The position numbers and the translations under genes were made by a program. From positions 1 through 47,839 of the forward strand of contig JAFUEE010000110.1 of the NCBI GenBank assembly GCA_017464085.1: a stretch of DNA of 47,839 nt. Direction: 5' to 3'. The DNA is from Pseudomonadota bacterium. GTDB taxonomy: Bacteria > Myxococcota_A > Bradymonadia > UBA4248. Below, in pieces: positions 15,763 to 25,261 of this stretch. How positions within the stretch are numbered: position 1 is the first letter of the stretch; each line of letters begins with the position of its first letter. The notes beneath the pieces are model-generated. The model had not been told where the DNA came from. It searched no databases and saw only the letters and a program-made list of their open reading frames with translations.

Positions 15763-18700
15763 TCAGTTGCAGTTAAAGCTTCCTCCAAGATCAATGTTCC
15801 ATGCTTTAGAGATTTTACAATAGATTTCTTTCGATATGCCTTGAGCTCCATAAAACATCTTATCAACCTTTGTGTTATTATTAATCTTCCAACTACTAAT
15901 ATCCTGATTAAAACTCACACTATATGCAAACATTTCTGACATATCATTGACTTTTGAGACATTCCATTGATTCAGCGGTTTATTAAATTTATGAGTAGAG
16001 CGAAACATCTCTTTCATATCCGTCACATTTGATGTATTCCAATCGTTGAGTGGCTGATTGAAATCCCAAGCACTATTAAATAAGCCATGCATATTCGTAA
16101 CACTAGAAGTGTTCCATTTATTTAATGGATTATTGAAACGATGCGCTGAATCAAATATTTCACTCATATTTGTTACTTTAGCGGTGTCCCAATTATCAAT
16201 CGGTTGGTTGAAAGCCATTGCTTTAGAAAACATTTTTTGCATATTCGTTACGTTTGAGGTTTTCCACGAACTGATATCTTGATTGAAAACAGCTGCATCC
16301 TCAAACATGCTACTCATATTGCACACATTTGAAGTATTCCACTGACCAATGGGTTGATTGAATTTATTTGCACCTTTAAACATTTCTGACATGTTATTTA
16401 CACTAGATGTATCCCAAGTTAACAATGGTTTGTTAAAGGATGTATTACTGAACATACCATTCATATTTGTTACACTTGATGTATTCCATGTGTGAATATC
16501 CTGATTAAAGGATGATGCACTTTCAAACATTCCATTCATATTCTGAACTTTTGAGGTGTTCCATTGATTGAGCGGTTGATTGAAACTTTGTGCGCTTTTG
16601 AACATTCCTTTCATCGATGTTACATGTGATGTATCCCATTTGTTGAGGGGCTGATTAAAGTTTATAGCTCCAAAAAACATATCTTCCATATTTTCAACAT
16701 TTGAAGTATTCCATGCCTCAATATTGCCATTAAAACTCAAGGCTTCATGAAACATAAAGGACATATCGATCACATTTGAAGTATCCCAATTACTGAGAGA
16801 TTGATTAAATTTATTCGTTCCTTCGAACATATGAGCCATATAAATAACACTTGAAGTATCCCAATTACTGATTGTTTGGTTAAATACAACAGCTCCCCAA
16901 AACATTGTCGCCATTGTCTTAACTTTTGATGTATCCCAGTCATTAAGCGACTTATTGAACTTCAATGCATTTTGAAACATACCATCATACATATAATAAT
17001 CTGTACCGTAGAGATTTATTTTTTCTCCTCCCATATACATAACATTTGAGGTGTCCCAGTGATTAAGTGGTTGATTAAAACTTGTCGTATTCCTGAACAT
17101 TCCGCGCATATCTGTTACATACGACATATCCCAGTTTTCTATAGACAAATCGAAATCAGAATTTGTAAAAGCGTAGCTCAAATTTTGCATCTTGGACGCA
17201 TCTGGGATATCTACAGCTGAAAGCGATTTGAGGTTGCTACAAAAAGCAAAAGCATGATTGCCTAATCCAACTGGTCCAAAAGCTTTGACTTCGATTAACC
17301 TTTCTGGTGGGAAGAGAGCATTATTTAAAGACCAACCATTATATATATGTTCTGCAGATGGATTACTTGCACATGCTCCACCACCAACGCACGTCCAAGC
17401 AAAGCCAAAGCCATCTAAAGTCCCTTTGATTGTTACGGTGTATTGACCAGCCTCTTCATAAATGTGACCGATATCTGCGCATTCTCCGATATTGCATTTT
17501 AAACTTTCCTTCTTGCCATCCCCCCAATCAATTGTAAAATCACATTTATTAGCTTTGCTTGTAGACAAAACCAGCTTTTCAGATTCACTAAACTCTTTTT
17601 CAAAATCCCACACGGTTACAAAAGTATCAGGAGCGCAGCGACCGTCTGTTCGGCATACATAGTGATATTCGTCGTCATCGATGCATTGTTCATCTGAAGC
17701 GCATCTGGTCGAGCATTTATATCCAATAAAACTGTCGCAGAAACCATCCCCTTTACCATCTGAACTATCGCAATCAGCATATTTGCGGCAGTCTTGGCCT
17801 TGATTGACTGCTGTTTCATATCGATCATGCATATGGTTATGATTGCCATCGATGGGAACACATTCGCCCATATTGCAATATTCTTTCGCTGTATCACAAT
17901 TGATATCTTTGCATGGGTCTAGGCAATTGCCTGCTTTGCAAATTTCGTTCTCCTTACATTTAACATTTTCACATGCTGCATCACAATCACCAGTTTCATT
18001 GCAACCAGACGTGCACTTCTCAATGCATGCACATTTGCCCGTGCTCGTGTCGCACGAAGAGCCATCGACACAGCTCGCTTCGCAGGTGCATTGCGACCCA
18101 GTAGCGTTGCAGCCGCCTATGCATTCATGTGGACAGGTACACTTTGCTCCCGTTTCATCACAACCATTCTTGCATTTATCGGGGCATTTGCAGGCGCCAG
18201 TTTCATCGACCCCATTTGAGCAGCCTTCCGTGGGGATGCATGAGCCATCGTCTTTACATCCGTTGATGCAGTCTGGCGAACACGCACAAGAACCGTCGGG
18301 ATTGCAACTCTCGGGACAAACGGGGTGACAAATACAGGCACCTGTGCTTTGGTCAACGCCGTTTATACAACCTTTTGAGGGGATGCATGAACCGTCGTCT
18401 TTGCATTCGTTGATGCAGCTTGCCGAACACAAACATGAGCCATCCAACTCGCATCCGCTTTTACATTTCTCATCACAGCATTGTTTGCCGCTTGCATCAC
18501 AGCCGTTGGCACAACTTTCGGGACATAAACACTTGCCGCTGATGTCACAGCCATTTTGACAGGTTTCTGGGCAGCATGTTTGTCCTGTTGCATCGCAGCC
18601 ATTGGTACAAGAAGTGTCGCATTTGCACGAGCCGTCTTCATTACAATTATTTGAGCAGGATTCTGAACATGCACACTTATCACCATTACAGGCATTTGTA

Positions 18701-18933
18701 ATACAATAGCCGCTTAGTTTCCAAAAAGTGTTCTCTTCGCTTTGAATGCCTTCGGGATCAATAAAAGTGAGATTATCTAATTTTTCTAATTTTGCTGGTA
18801 CACATTTATAGACGACATTTGCCTCACAATAAGTGTCGCCGACAGTACACCCATCATTAATATAGTGGTCTGGCGTGCAGCTGGAAAGGAGCAGAACTGC
18901 CATGGATGTGAGGAGGAAGGATTTCTTTGTCAT
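15763..18933 (-). CDS. BspA/DUF285-like lipoprotein with EGF-like cysteine repeats
   Basis: The product has 1056 residues. A lipoprotein signal (lipobox LLSSC) is followed by about 20 short EGF-like units of the type CPESCANGCDASGKC to about residue 340. The hinge at about 361-437 is close to that of the partial protein at 1-2550 (KYADCD, GDGFCDSFIGYKCST, GRCAPDTF). A PKD-like stretch with WGDG lies near 457-500. From about 600 to the end there are 25-residue DUF285 repeats. GGAGGTG precedes the ATG, only 12 bp after the gene at 18946-19746, so they form an operon. A surface adhesin or display role is inferred. Confidence 0.92.
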   Translation of the reverse strand: MTKKSFLLTSMAVLLLSSCTPDHYINDGCTVGDTYCEANVVYKCVPAKLEKLDNLTFIDPEGIQSEENTFWKLSGYCITNACNGDKCACSESCSNNCNEDGSCKCDTSCTNGCDATGQTCCPETCQNGCDISGKCLCPESCANGCDASGKQCCDEKCKSGCELDGSCLCSASCINECKDDGSCIPSKGCINGVDQSTGACICHPVCPESCNPDGSCACSPDCINGCKDDGSCIPTEGCSNGVDETGACKCPDKCKNGCDETGAKCTCPHECIGGCNATGSQCTCEASCVDGSSCDTSTGKCACIEKCTSGCNETGDCDAACENVKCKENEICKAGNCLDPCKDINCDTAKEYCNMGECVPIDGNHNHMHDRYETAVNQGQDCRKYADCDSSDGKGDGFCDSFIGYKCSTRCASDEQCIDDDEYHYVCRTDGRCAPDTFVTVWDFEKEFSESEKLVLSTSKANKCDFTIDWGDGKKESLKCNIGECADIGHIYEEAGQYTVTIKGTLDGFGFAWTCVGGGACASNPSAEHIYNGWSLNNALFPPERLIEVKAFGPVGLGNHAFAFCSNLKSLSAVDIPDASKMQNLSYAFTNSDFDLSIENWDMSYVTDMRGMFRNTTSFNQPLNHWDTSNVMYMGGEKINLYGTDYYMYDGMFQNALKFNKSLNDWDTSKVKTMATMFWGAVVFNQTISNWDTSSVIYMAHMFEGTNKFNQSLSNWDTSNVIDMSFMFHEALSFNGNIEAWNTSNVENMEDMFFGAINFNQPLNKWDTSHVTSMKGMFKSAQSFNQPLNQWNTSKVQNMNGMFESASSFNQDIHTWNTSSVTNMNGMFSNTSFNKPLLTWDTSSVNNMSEMFKGANKFNQPIGQWNTSNVCNMSSMFEDAAVFNQDISSWKTSNVTNMQKMFSKAMAFNQPIDNWDTAKVTNMSEIFDSAHRFNNPLNKWNTSSVTNMHGLFNSAWDFNQPLNDWNTSNVTDMKEMFRSTHKFNKPLNQWNVSKVNDMSEMFAYSVSFNQDISSWKINNNTKVDKMFYGAQGISKEIYCKISKAWNIDLGGSFNCN

Positions 18934-18945
18934 GGCGACACCTCC

Positions 18946-19746
18946 TTAAAAAGCCAGGCCGAAAGAGAGGCTTGTCGGCGAGATCGAGAAAGAGAGTTCG
19001 GCGTTATCTGTTTTGAAGTGGGTGTATTTGTAGCCGTAAATGCCTGCCAGGACTGTGCCGCCGACGAGCAAGGCTCCGCCGACGCCGACGAAAGCCCAGC
19101 CTAAGGAATGAAGCGGTTCTTCATGGACAAGATTGGGCTTTTTACCGCCGTCCACTTGTTCGATTGAAGAGGATGGATACATCGCCACAAGTGCGATGCC
19201 AGCGCCGATCATGGCGAGTCCGCCAGCGGCAACGCCGGTGCCGGTCCATAAAAGCCTTGAAATCTCTTTATAATGCTCCTCTTTATAGGCAGAGAAAGCA
19301 TCGAGATTCTGCTCGCTCTGGGCCTGCAAATCGGCAATCTTGTCGCTCTGCTTGTTGAGGGCATCGGCCGTGCGCTCGGGATGTTCGAATTCGTATCGGG
19401 CATACCAGATCTTTTGGGCGGTGTCTGGATCGACTGCGAATTTGTAGGTATTTTCGCTCGCTTTTTGGTAGGCGTAGAGCGCTTTGGCACGATCGCCAAG
19501 TTTTTCGTGCATTTTGCCCTGCACATAATTGAGCACCGGGGCATTTTGGCAGATGGTGTTCAGTTTCTTTGAGAGCACTTGGGCTTCGTTGAGGTCGTCG
19601 TTTTGAACGGCTTGGACGAGTTTTGCCAGATTATCGGTCCATTCGGAATTCTTGGTGAGATTTTCACATTTGTCCTGAGCGAACGCGGGGGATGTGGCGA
19701 AAATGATGGTCAGGCTGCATGTCAGCAGAGCAACCAAAAGGCGCAA
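18946..19746 (-). CDS. Exported TPR-like protein with two C-terminal membrane segments
   Basis: The product has 266 residues. The signal peptide ends PAFA. A helical region resembling TPRs (LVQAVQNDDLNEAQVLSKKL, then ALYAYQKASE) covers about 30-130. Gly/Ala-rich hydrophobic segments lie at about 165-190 and 215-240. The end (FSISPTSLSFGLAF) could be an outer-membrane beta strand. This layout is common in uncharacterised myxobacterial envelope proteins. The start is uncertain: the best candidate is TTG at 19746, with no strong ribosome binding site. It lies 12 bp ahead of the BspA-like lipoprotein gene and may help to assemble or anchor it. Confidence 0.75.
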   Translation of the reverse strand: MRLLVALLTCSLTIIFATSPAFAQDKCENLTKNSEWTDNLAKLVQAVQNDDLNEAQVLSKKLNTICQNAPVLNYVQGKMHEKLGDRAKALYAYQKASENTYKFAVDPDTAQKIWYARYEFEHPERTADALNKQSDKIADLQAQSEQNLDAFSAYKEEHYKEISRLLWTGTGVAAGGLAMIGAGIALVAMYPSSSIEQVDGGKKPNLVHEEPLHSLGWAFVGVGGALLVGGTVLAGIYGYKYTHFKTDNAELSFSISPTSLSFGLAF

Positions 19747-20089
19747 TAGAAATGCTTGTGATGTGGCATTTAGTGAGGGTACTGCGAGTTTTGGGCTAGT
19801 GCGGTTTTGAGTGTGTGGAAAATGGGGGGGGGGTATGTATCTAAATGTATCATTATATATCCTTTATTTGCAATATCGAAGCACAAGGGAATGTCAGAAA
19901 AGACTGACAAAGCGACCGATGGCGTTATGAGTTTTTGGCGGAGGTCTGTCAAGTGGATATTGAGCGTGAGTGTGTGATGATACTTGAGGAATATCAAACA
20001 GAGTCTTGCGTTTTGAGGCAGAAATGTGATTTATAATAAGAGATTTTGTCTGGGGGCATGAGCGTTCCCAAATGAGGAGATGTAAGGGC
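19747..20089. other. Gene-free divergent intergenic region
   Basis: It separates a minus-strand and a plus-strand unit, so both promoters should lie here. It holds a G run near 19826-19834 and AT-rich DNA around 19835-19875. I could not assign promoter boxes with confidence. Confidence 0.4.
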
Positions 20090-21862
20090 ATGAAGCTTAG
20101 AGATGTGATTGTGATTTCCGTGTTAAGCGCAGGTGTTAGCGGCTGTCTGGATGACCAGATGAAATTGCCTGATTCTCTGAGCGATTCGGGGCAAAATAGC
20201 GCGGATATCCGCAAAGCATGCAGCAGTTTTGACGGCAACGAATACCTGACGGTGCTCAAGAGCCATCCGTGTGTATCAGAGCCGACGACGTATCAGCTGA
20301 CGGATGATTTGTATTGCTGTCTGAAACCGCCCTCGTGCCCGGTGAAATACCGCAAGTCTGCGAATGACGGCGCTGGGGCGTGTACGAGCGCGCAGCAGTC
20401 GGCTGCTGCACAGGATAACATGCCCGTGAGCGAGGTGCTCGCCGATGGCAAGTTATGCTGTTATGATCCGACATGCAGCCAGATGTTTGGGATGGATTAT
20501 CAGGAATCTGGCAATGACGGTAATGATGCGTGTTCAATGGAATCGATGCATGCCGCCCAGGAATATGGCAAAGAGGGTATGCTGACGCTTGCAACGGGTC
20601 GCAAATGCTGCTTCCAGTCTGCCGTTGTGCCGCCGGATGGTCCAAACTGCGAGTCAGGATGGGTCACTGCTTCTGATTCTGAGCAGAGCAACTGCAAGAC
20701 ATCGTTTACGGAGAGCGATCTCGACGCATTCAACGAAATGGCGCAGAAAGAAGCTGCCGGCGAAGATCCTGAAAATGAGGATGAAGGCGATTCATCCGAT
20801 ATCTATTACTGCAAGCCAGGGAAGCTGAACGGGCGCATGTGCCGCTATGTGCCCAAGGAAAATCAGAACTCGCGCGTGGTTTATCAGAATGGGCAGGCAT
20901 GTACGGCGGCGCAGATGAATCCTCCCGAGAACTCTTTGCGCATTCATGTGATGGATATCGGTCAGGGAGATTCAATCTGGATTCAGACGCCGACCGGGCA
21001 GAATGTGCTGATTGATGGCGGTGACGGCAATGCCTTCAACACGCAGTCAGGGCCGATTATCCGTGATTATCTCGTCAACCATGGTTTTAAGCTGACGGAT
21101 TCTTTTGATGCTGTATTCCTGACGCATCCGCATTCTGACCATTTTGGCGGTTTCCTCAACTTGTTCAACAGCACCATCGGCATCAAGAATTATATCGATC
21201 CGATGGAACTGAACACTGACGAGTATGTCGCGAAAAATTACAAGACCTGGATCACGAAGATGCAGGGGATTGTGCCTTCAAAGAGCAATATCTATATGCC
21301 AGCGGAAGCACATTTTACAGTTGGCGGTGCCTTCCCTGTCGAATTCTTCGGTCCGGAGATACAGACGGAATATCTGTTCAGCACGAAGTCGATCGGCAAG
21401 ACATCAAGCGCGAACGCGAACTCAGCCTCGATCATTTTCCGCATCACATATAAGGGATATTCTATGCTCTTTACGGGAGATGCCGAAGAGCCTCAGGAGA
21501 AGAAGGCAATCGAGACGGGCAAGGTCAAGTCGAATTTCCTCAAGGTATGCCACCATGGGTCTTCGACATCATCATCGGACGCATTTTTGAAGGCGATCTG
21601 GCAGACGAAGCGCGAGGAAGCCAACGGGGAGGCGCGCGGCGCATTTATTTCGAGCGGTCGGCGCACATTCAGCGGCACTTATATTCCGGATGAGAAGGCC
21701 GTATTGCCGCGCCTCAAACAGTATTTGTTTGACAATCAGATATTCAGCACGTCTGCAGGGGATGACTGGAAGCATGAATCCCAGACATATCGCGATGACA
21801 ATATTCTGATTGTGATCAAAGGCGAAGGGGATTATTACGCCTGCTATGCAGGGACGAACTGA
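20090..21862 (+). CDS. ComEC-like metallo-beta-lactamase-fold lipoprotein
   Basis: I prefer the ATG at 20090 (AGGAG at 20075-20079), which begins a lipoprotein signal with lipobox VSGC. An ATG at 20072 would add six residues. The 590-residue protein has three or four cysteine repeats (LYCCLKP, KLCCYDP, RKCCFQ) in its first 220 residues. A ComEC C-terminal-type MBL domain follows: HVMDIGQGDS, LIDGG, the metal motif THPHSDH, FTGDAE and CHHGSS. In ComEC this domain is fused to a membrane channel. Here it is a free, probably outer-surface lipoprotein, so a nuclease or other phosphodiesterase is possible but not shown. Confidence 0.88.
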   Translation: MKLRDVIVISVLSAGVSGCLDDQMKLPDSLSDSGQNSADIRKACSSFDGNEYLTVLKSHPCVSEPTTYQLTDDLYCCLKPPSCPVKYRKSANDGAGACTSAQQSAAAQDNMPVSEVLADGKLCCYDPTCSQMFGMDYQESGNDGNDACSMESMHAAQEYGKEGMLTLATGRKCCFQSAVVPPDGPNCESGWVTASDSEQSNCKTSFTESDLDAFNEMAQKEAAGEDPENEDEGDSSDIYYCKPGKLNGRMCRYVPKENQNSRVVYQNGQACTAAQMNPPENSLRIHVMDIGQGDSIWIQTPTGQNVLIDGGDGNAFNTQSGPIIRDYLVNHGFKLTDSFDAVFLTHPHSDHFGGFLNLFNSTIGIKNYIDPMELNTDEYVAKNYKTWITKMQGIVPSKSNIYMPAEAHFTVGGAFPVEFFGPEIQTEYLFSTKSIGKTSSANANSASIIFRITYKGYSMLFTGDAEEPQEKKAIETGKVKSNFLKVCHHGSSTSSSDAFLKAIWQTKREEANGEARGAFISSGRRTFSGTYIPDEKAVLPRLKQYLFDNQIFSTSAGDDWKHESQTYRDDNILIVIKGEGDYYACYAGTN

Positions 21863-22044
21863 GTCATAGGGAGATTTTTGCGAGGGGACTTACTTTCTTT
21901 GTGTCTAAAGGAAGTAGGTTCACCAAAACACTTCTTCTGAAAAAAGGCAATGTTTGGGGATGCTCAGCGATTGCAATTATCGTTTCGTAACCCTTGACTG
22001 CTGGGGAGAAGAGGCTTTGACAATCGCAAAAAATCATTTCGATG

Positions 22045-22073
22045 CCCGCTCGATGGGGAGCGGGTGTTTTTTT
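22045..22073 (+). terminator. Intrinsic terminator upstream of tsaD
   Basis: CCCGCTC pairs with GAGCGGG and a T run follows. It separates the MBL lipoprotein unit from tsaD. Confidence 0.85.
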
Positions 22074-22118
22074 GTGCGTGCGCGGTGAATGCGCATCATT
22101 AATAAGTTGAGAGACGGA

Positions 22119-23147
22119 ATGAAGATACTTGGAATAGAGAGTTCATGTGACGAATGTTCGGCTGCGATTGTGGAGGATGGCAAAATCCTTTCGCATATCA
22201 TCGCTAGCCAGATACCGCTGCATGCGAAATATGGCGGCGTTGTGCCGGAATTAGCGAGCCGTGCGCATATTGTGGATATCGTCGAGGTACTTCGTGGGGC
22301 GTTCAAGGAAGCAGGCGTGGATCCCTCAGAGATAGACGGCGTTTCTGTGACACAGGGACCTGGCCTGATCGGGTCATTGCTTGTAGGGCTTGAAGCCGCG
22401 AAGGCGTTTGCGTATGCGCGCAATATTCCTCTGGTGGGCGTGCATCATACGGAAGGTCATTTGCTCGCGCCGTTGCTCGATACGGCACAGGGCATGGACA
22501 AGCCTGATTTTCCGTTCATGGGGCTTGTCGTTTCTGGAGGTCATACGAACCTGATCGCAGTCCGCAGTGTCGGTCAGTATGAAATGATCGGGCAGACGCT
22601 CGACGATGCGGCCGGTGAAGCACTCGATAAAGTCGGTAAGATGCTCGGTTTGCCTTATCCTGGCGGTGTTCAGATTGACCGCCTGAGTGTTGGGGGGGAC
22701 CGCGAGAAGTATCATTTCCCGCGCGCGTTGCCGCAGCATGATAATTTTGATTTTTCGTTTTCGGGTCTGAAGACGAGCGTTGCGACCCAGCTTCGCAAGA
22801 TGGGGGCGATGCCGGATGGTCAGGCGCTCTCTGATCTGTGCGCGTCGGCGCTGGAAGCTGTCGTCGACTCTTTGGCACGCAAGACAATTCGTGCAGCGCG
22901 CAAAATCGGTGCGAAGACAGTTGTTGTTGCTGGCGGTGTGTCGGCTAACCGGCGTCTCCGCGAGCGTTTGCGCGATGACTGCGAGAAGTCTGGGCTTCGC
23001 CTTTCGATACCTCCGATGAAACTTTGCACTGACAATGCGGCGATGATCGCTGGGCTTGGACAATATCACCTAAAGCCGCTCATTGAGGCAGGTGAAGGTT
23101 TTACGGCGTTTGACCTTCAGCCAAAGCCTGGTTGGAGCTTGGTCTGA
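22119..23147 (+). CDS. tsaD: tRNA N6-threonylcarbamoyladenosine transferase TsaD
   Basis: TsaD, with TsaB and TsaE, moves threonylcarbamoyl onto A37 of tRNAs that read ANN codons. The 342-residue product has the family landmarks: GIESSCDECSAAI at the start, the metal motif HHTEGH, VSGGHTNLI, DDAAGEALDKVG, and FSFSGLKT near the middle. The end has GGVSANRRLR and CTDNAAMIA. I chose the ATG at 22119, where the motif begins. An upstream in-frame ATG at 22089 would add ten residues. The gene is alone on its transcript between a terminator and a strong hairpin; tsaB and tsaE are not in the window. Confidence 0.97.
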   Translation: MKILGIESSCDECSAAIVEDGKILSHIIASQIPLHAKYGGVVPELASRAHIVDIVEVLRGAFKEAGVDPSEIDGVSVTQGPGLIGSLLVGLEAAKAFAYARNIPLVGVHHTEGHLLAPLLDTAQGMDKPDFPFMGLVVSGGHTNLIAVRSVGQYEMIGQTLDDAAGEALDKVGKMLGLPYPGGVQIDRLSVGGDREKYHFPRALPQHDNFDFSFSGLKTSVATQLRKMGAMPDGQALSDLCASALEAVVDSLARKTIRAARKIGAKTVVVAGGVSANRRLRERLRDDCEKSGLRLSIPPMKLCTDNAAMIAGLGQYHLKPLIEAGEGFTAFDLQPKPGWSLV

Positions 23148-23164
23148 AGGTTTTTGTTTTTTGT

Positions 23165-23206
23165 GGGGGAACCCCTTTCTTTTTGCCAAAAGAAAGGGGG
23201 TCCCCC
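23165..23206. repeat. Long perfect-arm hairpin after tsaD
   Basis: GGGGG-A-ACCCCTTTCTTTT pairs with the complementary AAAAGAAAGGGG-GTCCCCC across a 4-nt loop. No T run follows, so it may stabilise the tsaD 3' end or terminate in a Rho-independent-like way. A further C-rich stretch follows. Confidence 0.7.
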
Positions 23207-23281
23207 ACACCCCCTCCCGAAAGAAAGGCGATGGTTTTGTGTGGGAGGGGAGGTTTGGGGGGATTTTGTGAGTGGAAGTTT

Positions 23282-23391
23282 GGTTGTGATTTTTTTGTGG
23301 GCGATTTCTGGTGGTGATTTTTTGTGGGTGATTTCTGGTTGTGATTTTTTTGTGGGTGATTTCTGGTTGTGATTTTTTGTGGGTGAAATTT
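23282..23391. repeat. 27-28-bp AT-rich tandem repeat, four copies
   Basis: The unit GGTTGTGATTTTTTTGTGGG plus a GATTTCT tail occurs four times at 23282, 23310, 23337 and 23365. T runs of 6 or 7 alternate between copies. No spacers of CRISPR type are present. Gap 23148-23614 holds this array, the hairpin before it and the bulged hairpins after it, but no credible gene. Confidence 0.85.
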
Positions 23392-23542
23392 GAGATATGA
23401 AATTTAATGGTGAGTTTTTGTAAGAAGCGTTTGGGGGAGTTTTATTTTTGACGGTAGTCATGAGACTATTTTGATTGATTTCTCGGTCTTACGGGCATCT
23501 TTTCGTATGATGCGGAGCGTATTGTGGACGCGAGAGCAGTAA

Positions 23543-23601
23543 CCGCGCCGTATGCAATAGGCGCGGGGCGCGCGCGTATCGGGGAGAGCCGATAGCGCGC
23601 G
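23543..23601. repeat. Two bulged GTAT/ATA hairpins
   Basis: 23543-23566 is CCGCGCC-(G)-TAT GCA ATA-GGCGCGG. 23569-23601 is CGCGCGC-(G)-TATCGG ... CCGATA-GCGCGCG. Both have one unpaired G between stems. They lie just past the stop codon of the gene at 23615. Confidence 0.8.
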
Positions 23602-23614
23602 TCACAAAAGCAGA

Positions 23615-25261
23615 TTAGTTGTTTGCAGGTTGCTGGGGGTGTTTTTCTTTTTCTTTTGCGGCTTCGCGCTGTTTTGCGGCCTCAGCTTCGATGGCGTTGA
23701 TTGATTTGAAATCGACGGAAATCGTGAGGGAATAGTCGCAGAGATAGTGCCTGAAATCGGGGGATTGTGCTTCGTCTGCGAGTGGCGGCGCGGGAATTTT
23801 GGGAATCACGTCTGAAGCGGGAATCGAGCAGTGCCACATGTGGGGGGCGATTTCGGTGACGTATGCGGGAGCATTGTCGGTTTCGAGGCGTATGGTGAGT
23901 GGCTGGGTAATATCGAGTGGGCGCCCCTGGCCATAGACGGCGAAAGTGTATGGGGCGTCGGGCTGGACTTTGACCTGGCTCATGCTGCCAGAGGCTTTGA
24001 CGACCATGAGCGGTTCGCTCATGAAGAAGACGCGCGTATCTGGGGAGTCAGTTTTGATCGTGATTGAGCCATAGAGGCCGAACGGGTGTTCCGTGAGTGT
24101 TTTGAGGAGAGATTTTGTTGAGTCGGGAAGCTCGGGATCGATGATTGGTTTGTTTGCTGCGAGCGTTTGCGGATCAAAACCGGCAGCAGCCTGAGCGAGA
24201 AGCGGATGTAGTTCGAGAAGCGCAGAAAGCGATTTGCGCTGGTCGTTTTCAGAGAGTGTAAGCGGCTTGACGGCTTCGGCGTAGCGCTCGCGGAAGACGA
24301 TTTCGCGGAAGACGGACCATTCGCATGGATTGTCGTCTTTTGTGAGTTTGGGAAGTTCGGCGCAAGAGGGGACGCGCGGGGTGCTGTCCGGTTCGAGGAC
24401 GATTTTTTTGAAGACTTTTTGGAGCGGATTGGCGCCGGGCTTGTTGCTGGGATACCAATCATAATATGCGACGGTTCGTGTGAGCGGGTGGAAGCCTTCT
24501 GCGGCGAAGCTGTATTTGAAGACAGTGTCTTCTTTTACAGGTAGGTTCTGGATCCAGGTGGATTCGCGCGCGCGCAGTTCAGTGTAGCTGCCGTCTTTCG
24601 AGCGAGCGTAGAGCTGTTTTCCGTCCATCGAGATTGCGACGTTTGGCGGGAATGATTCGAGGAATGCGATGTCGGCGTATTCGATGCGGTTTCTGCGGGC
24701 TTCCTCTTCTGCGAGTTTTCTGTCGTGTTCGGCGATATAGCGAGCTTCTTCTTGCTTTGCGATGATGTATTCGAAGCCGAACCAGGCGGCGATGCTTGCG
24801 GTGATGATCGCGAGCGTGATCGCGATGACGATATAGGGGCGGATGCCGGTTTTTGTGCGTTCTTGTTCAAATTTTCCGCGCGTGTCGAGCGATTTGTCGA
24901 GACCGAGCATCAGGCGGATTGCCTCATGATCTTTTGTCATGGCCTCAATGGGATCAGAAGGCGCGGCGGCTGAGAAACCTGCTGCTGGGATGGTATCGCT
25001 GCTGTCTGGATGCGTTTTTTGTGTTTGGGCATCGCCGTTGGATGACTCTGCTGCAGGCGCATCGCTATTCTCTTTGGCTGAAGCTTGGGGCGTTTCAGTG
25101 ATTTGGGTGGCGGCATTGTCAGCTTGAGCAGCGGCATTGTCAGCTTGAATGGTGGCATGGTCGTCGAATTTTTCGTCCGTTTGTTCCTGAGTGTTCGCAT
25201 TTTCTGCGGCAACGGTCGATGCTTCTGATTTTTTCTTTTTTTCTTTCTTTTCTTTGGACAT
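23615..25261 (-). CDS. Single-pass membrane protein with a PEGA-like extracytoplasmic region
   Basis: The product has 548 residues. The N-terminal 110 are cytoplasmic and low-complexity: a Lys/Glu start (KEKKEKKKK), then Asn/Ala/Gln/Thr repeats. A membrane segment (YIVIAITLAIITASIAAWFG) lies near residue 145-165. A charged helix follows, then a beta-rich region with NVAISMDGKQLYARS and a KYSFAAEGFHPLTRTV stretch. That recalls PEGA domains, which often accompany Ser/Thr kinases in myxobacteria. The rest is beta-rich and unassigned. The layout of low-complexity tail, one helix and outer domain resembles the kinase-like protein at 4245-7838. Confidence 0.75.
   Translation of the reverse strand: MSKEKKEKKKKSEASTVAAENANTQEQTDEKFDDHATIQADNAAAQADNAATQITETPQASAKENSDAPAAESSNGDAQTQKTHPDSSDTIPAAGFSAAAPSDPIEAMTKDHEAIRLMLGLDKSLDTRGKFEQERTKTGIRPYIVIAITLAIITASIAAWFGFEYIIAKQEEARYIAEHDRKLAEEEARRNRIEYADIAFLESFPPNVAISMDGKQLYARSKDGSYTELRARESTWIQNLPVKEDTVFKYSFAAEGFHPLTRTVAYYDWYPSNKPGANPLQKVFKKIVLEPDSTPRVPSCAELPKLTKDDNPCEWSVFREIVFRERYAEAVKPLTLSENDQRKSLSALLELHPLLAQAAAGFDPQTLAANKPIIDPELPDSTKSLLKTLTEHPFGLYGSITIKTDSPDTRVFFMSEPLMVVKASGSMSQVKVQPDAPYTFAVYGQGRPLDITQPLTIRLETDNAPAYVTEIAPHMWHCSIPASDVIPKIPAPPLADEAQSPDFRHYLCDYSLTISVDFKSINAIEAEAAKQREAAKEKEKHPQQPANN

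Noticed and set aside
22374..23069. A 231-codon minus-strand open frame
   Set aside because: It is antisense to tsaD, whose motifs are unambiguous.
23282..23391. Possible CRISPR array
   Set aside because: The 27-28-bp units abut each other with no unique spacers, and no cas gene is in the window.
23117..23461. A 114-codon minus-strand frame rich in Lys/Thr/Pro
   Set aside because: It arises from the T-rich tandem array and the hairpin and has no start signal.
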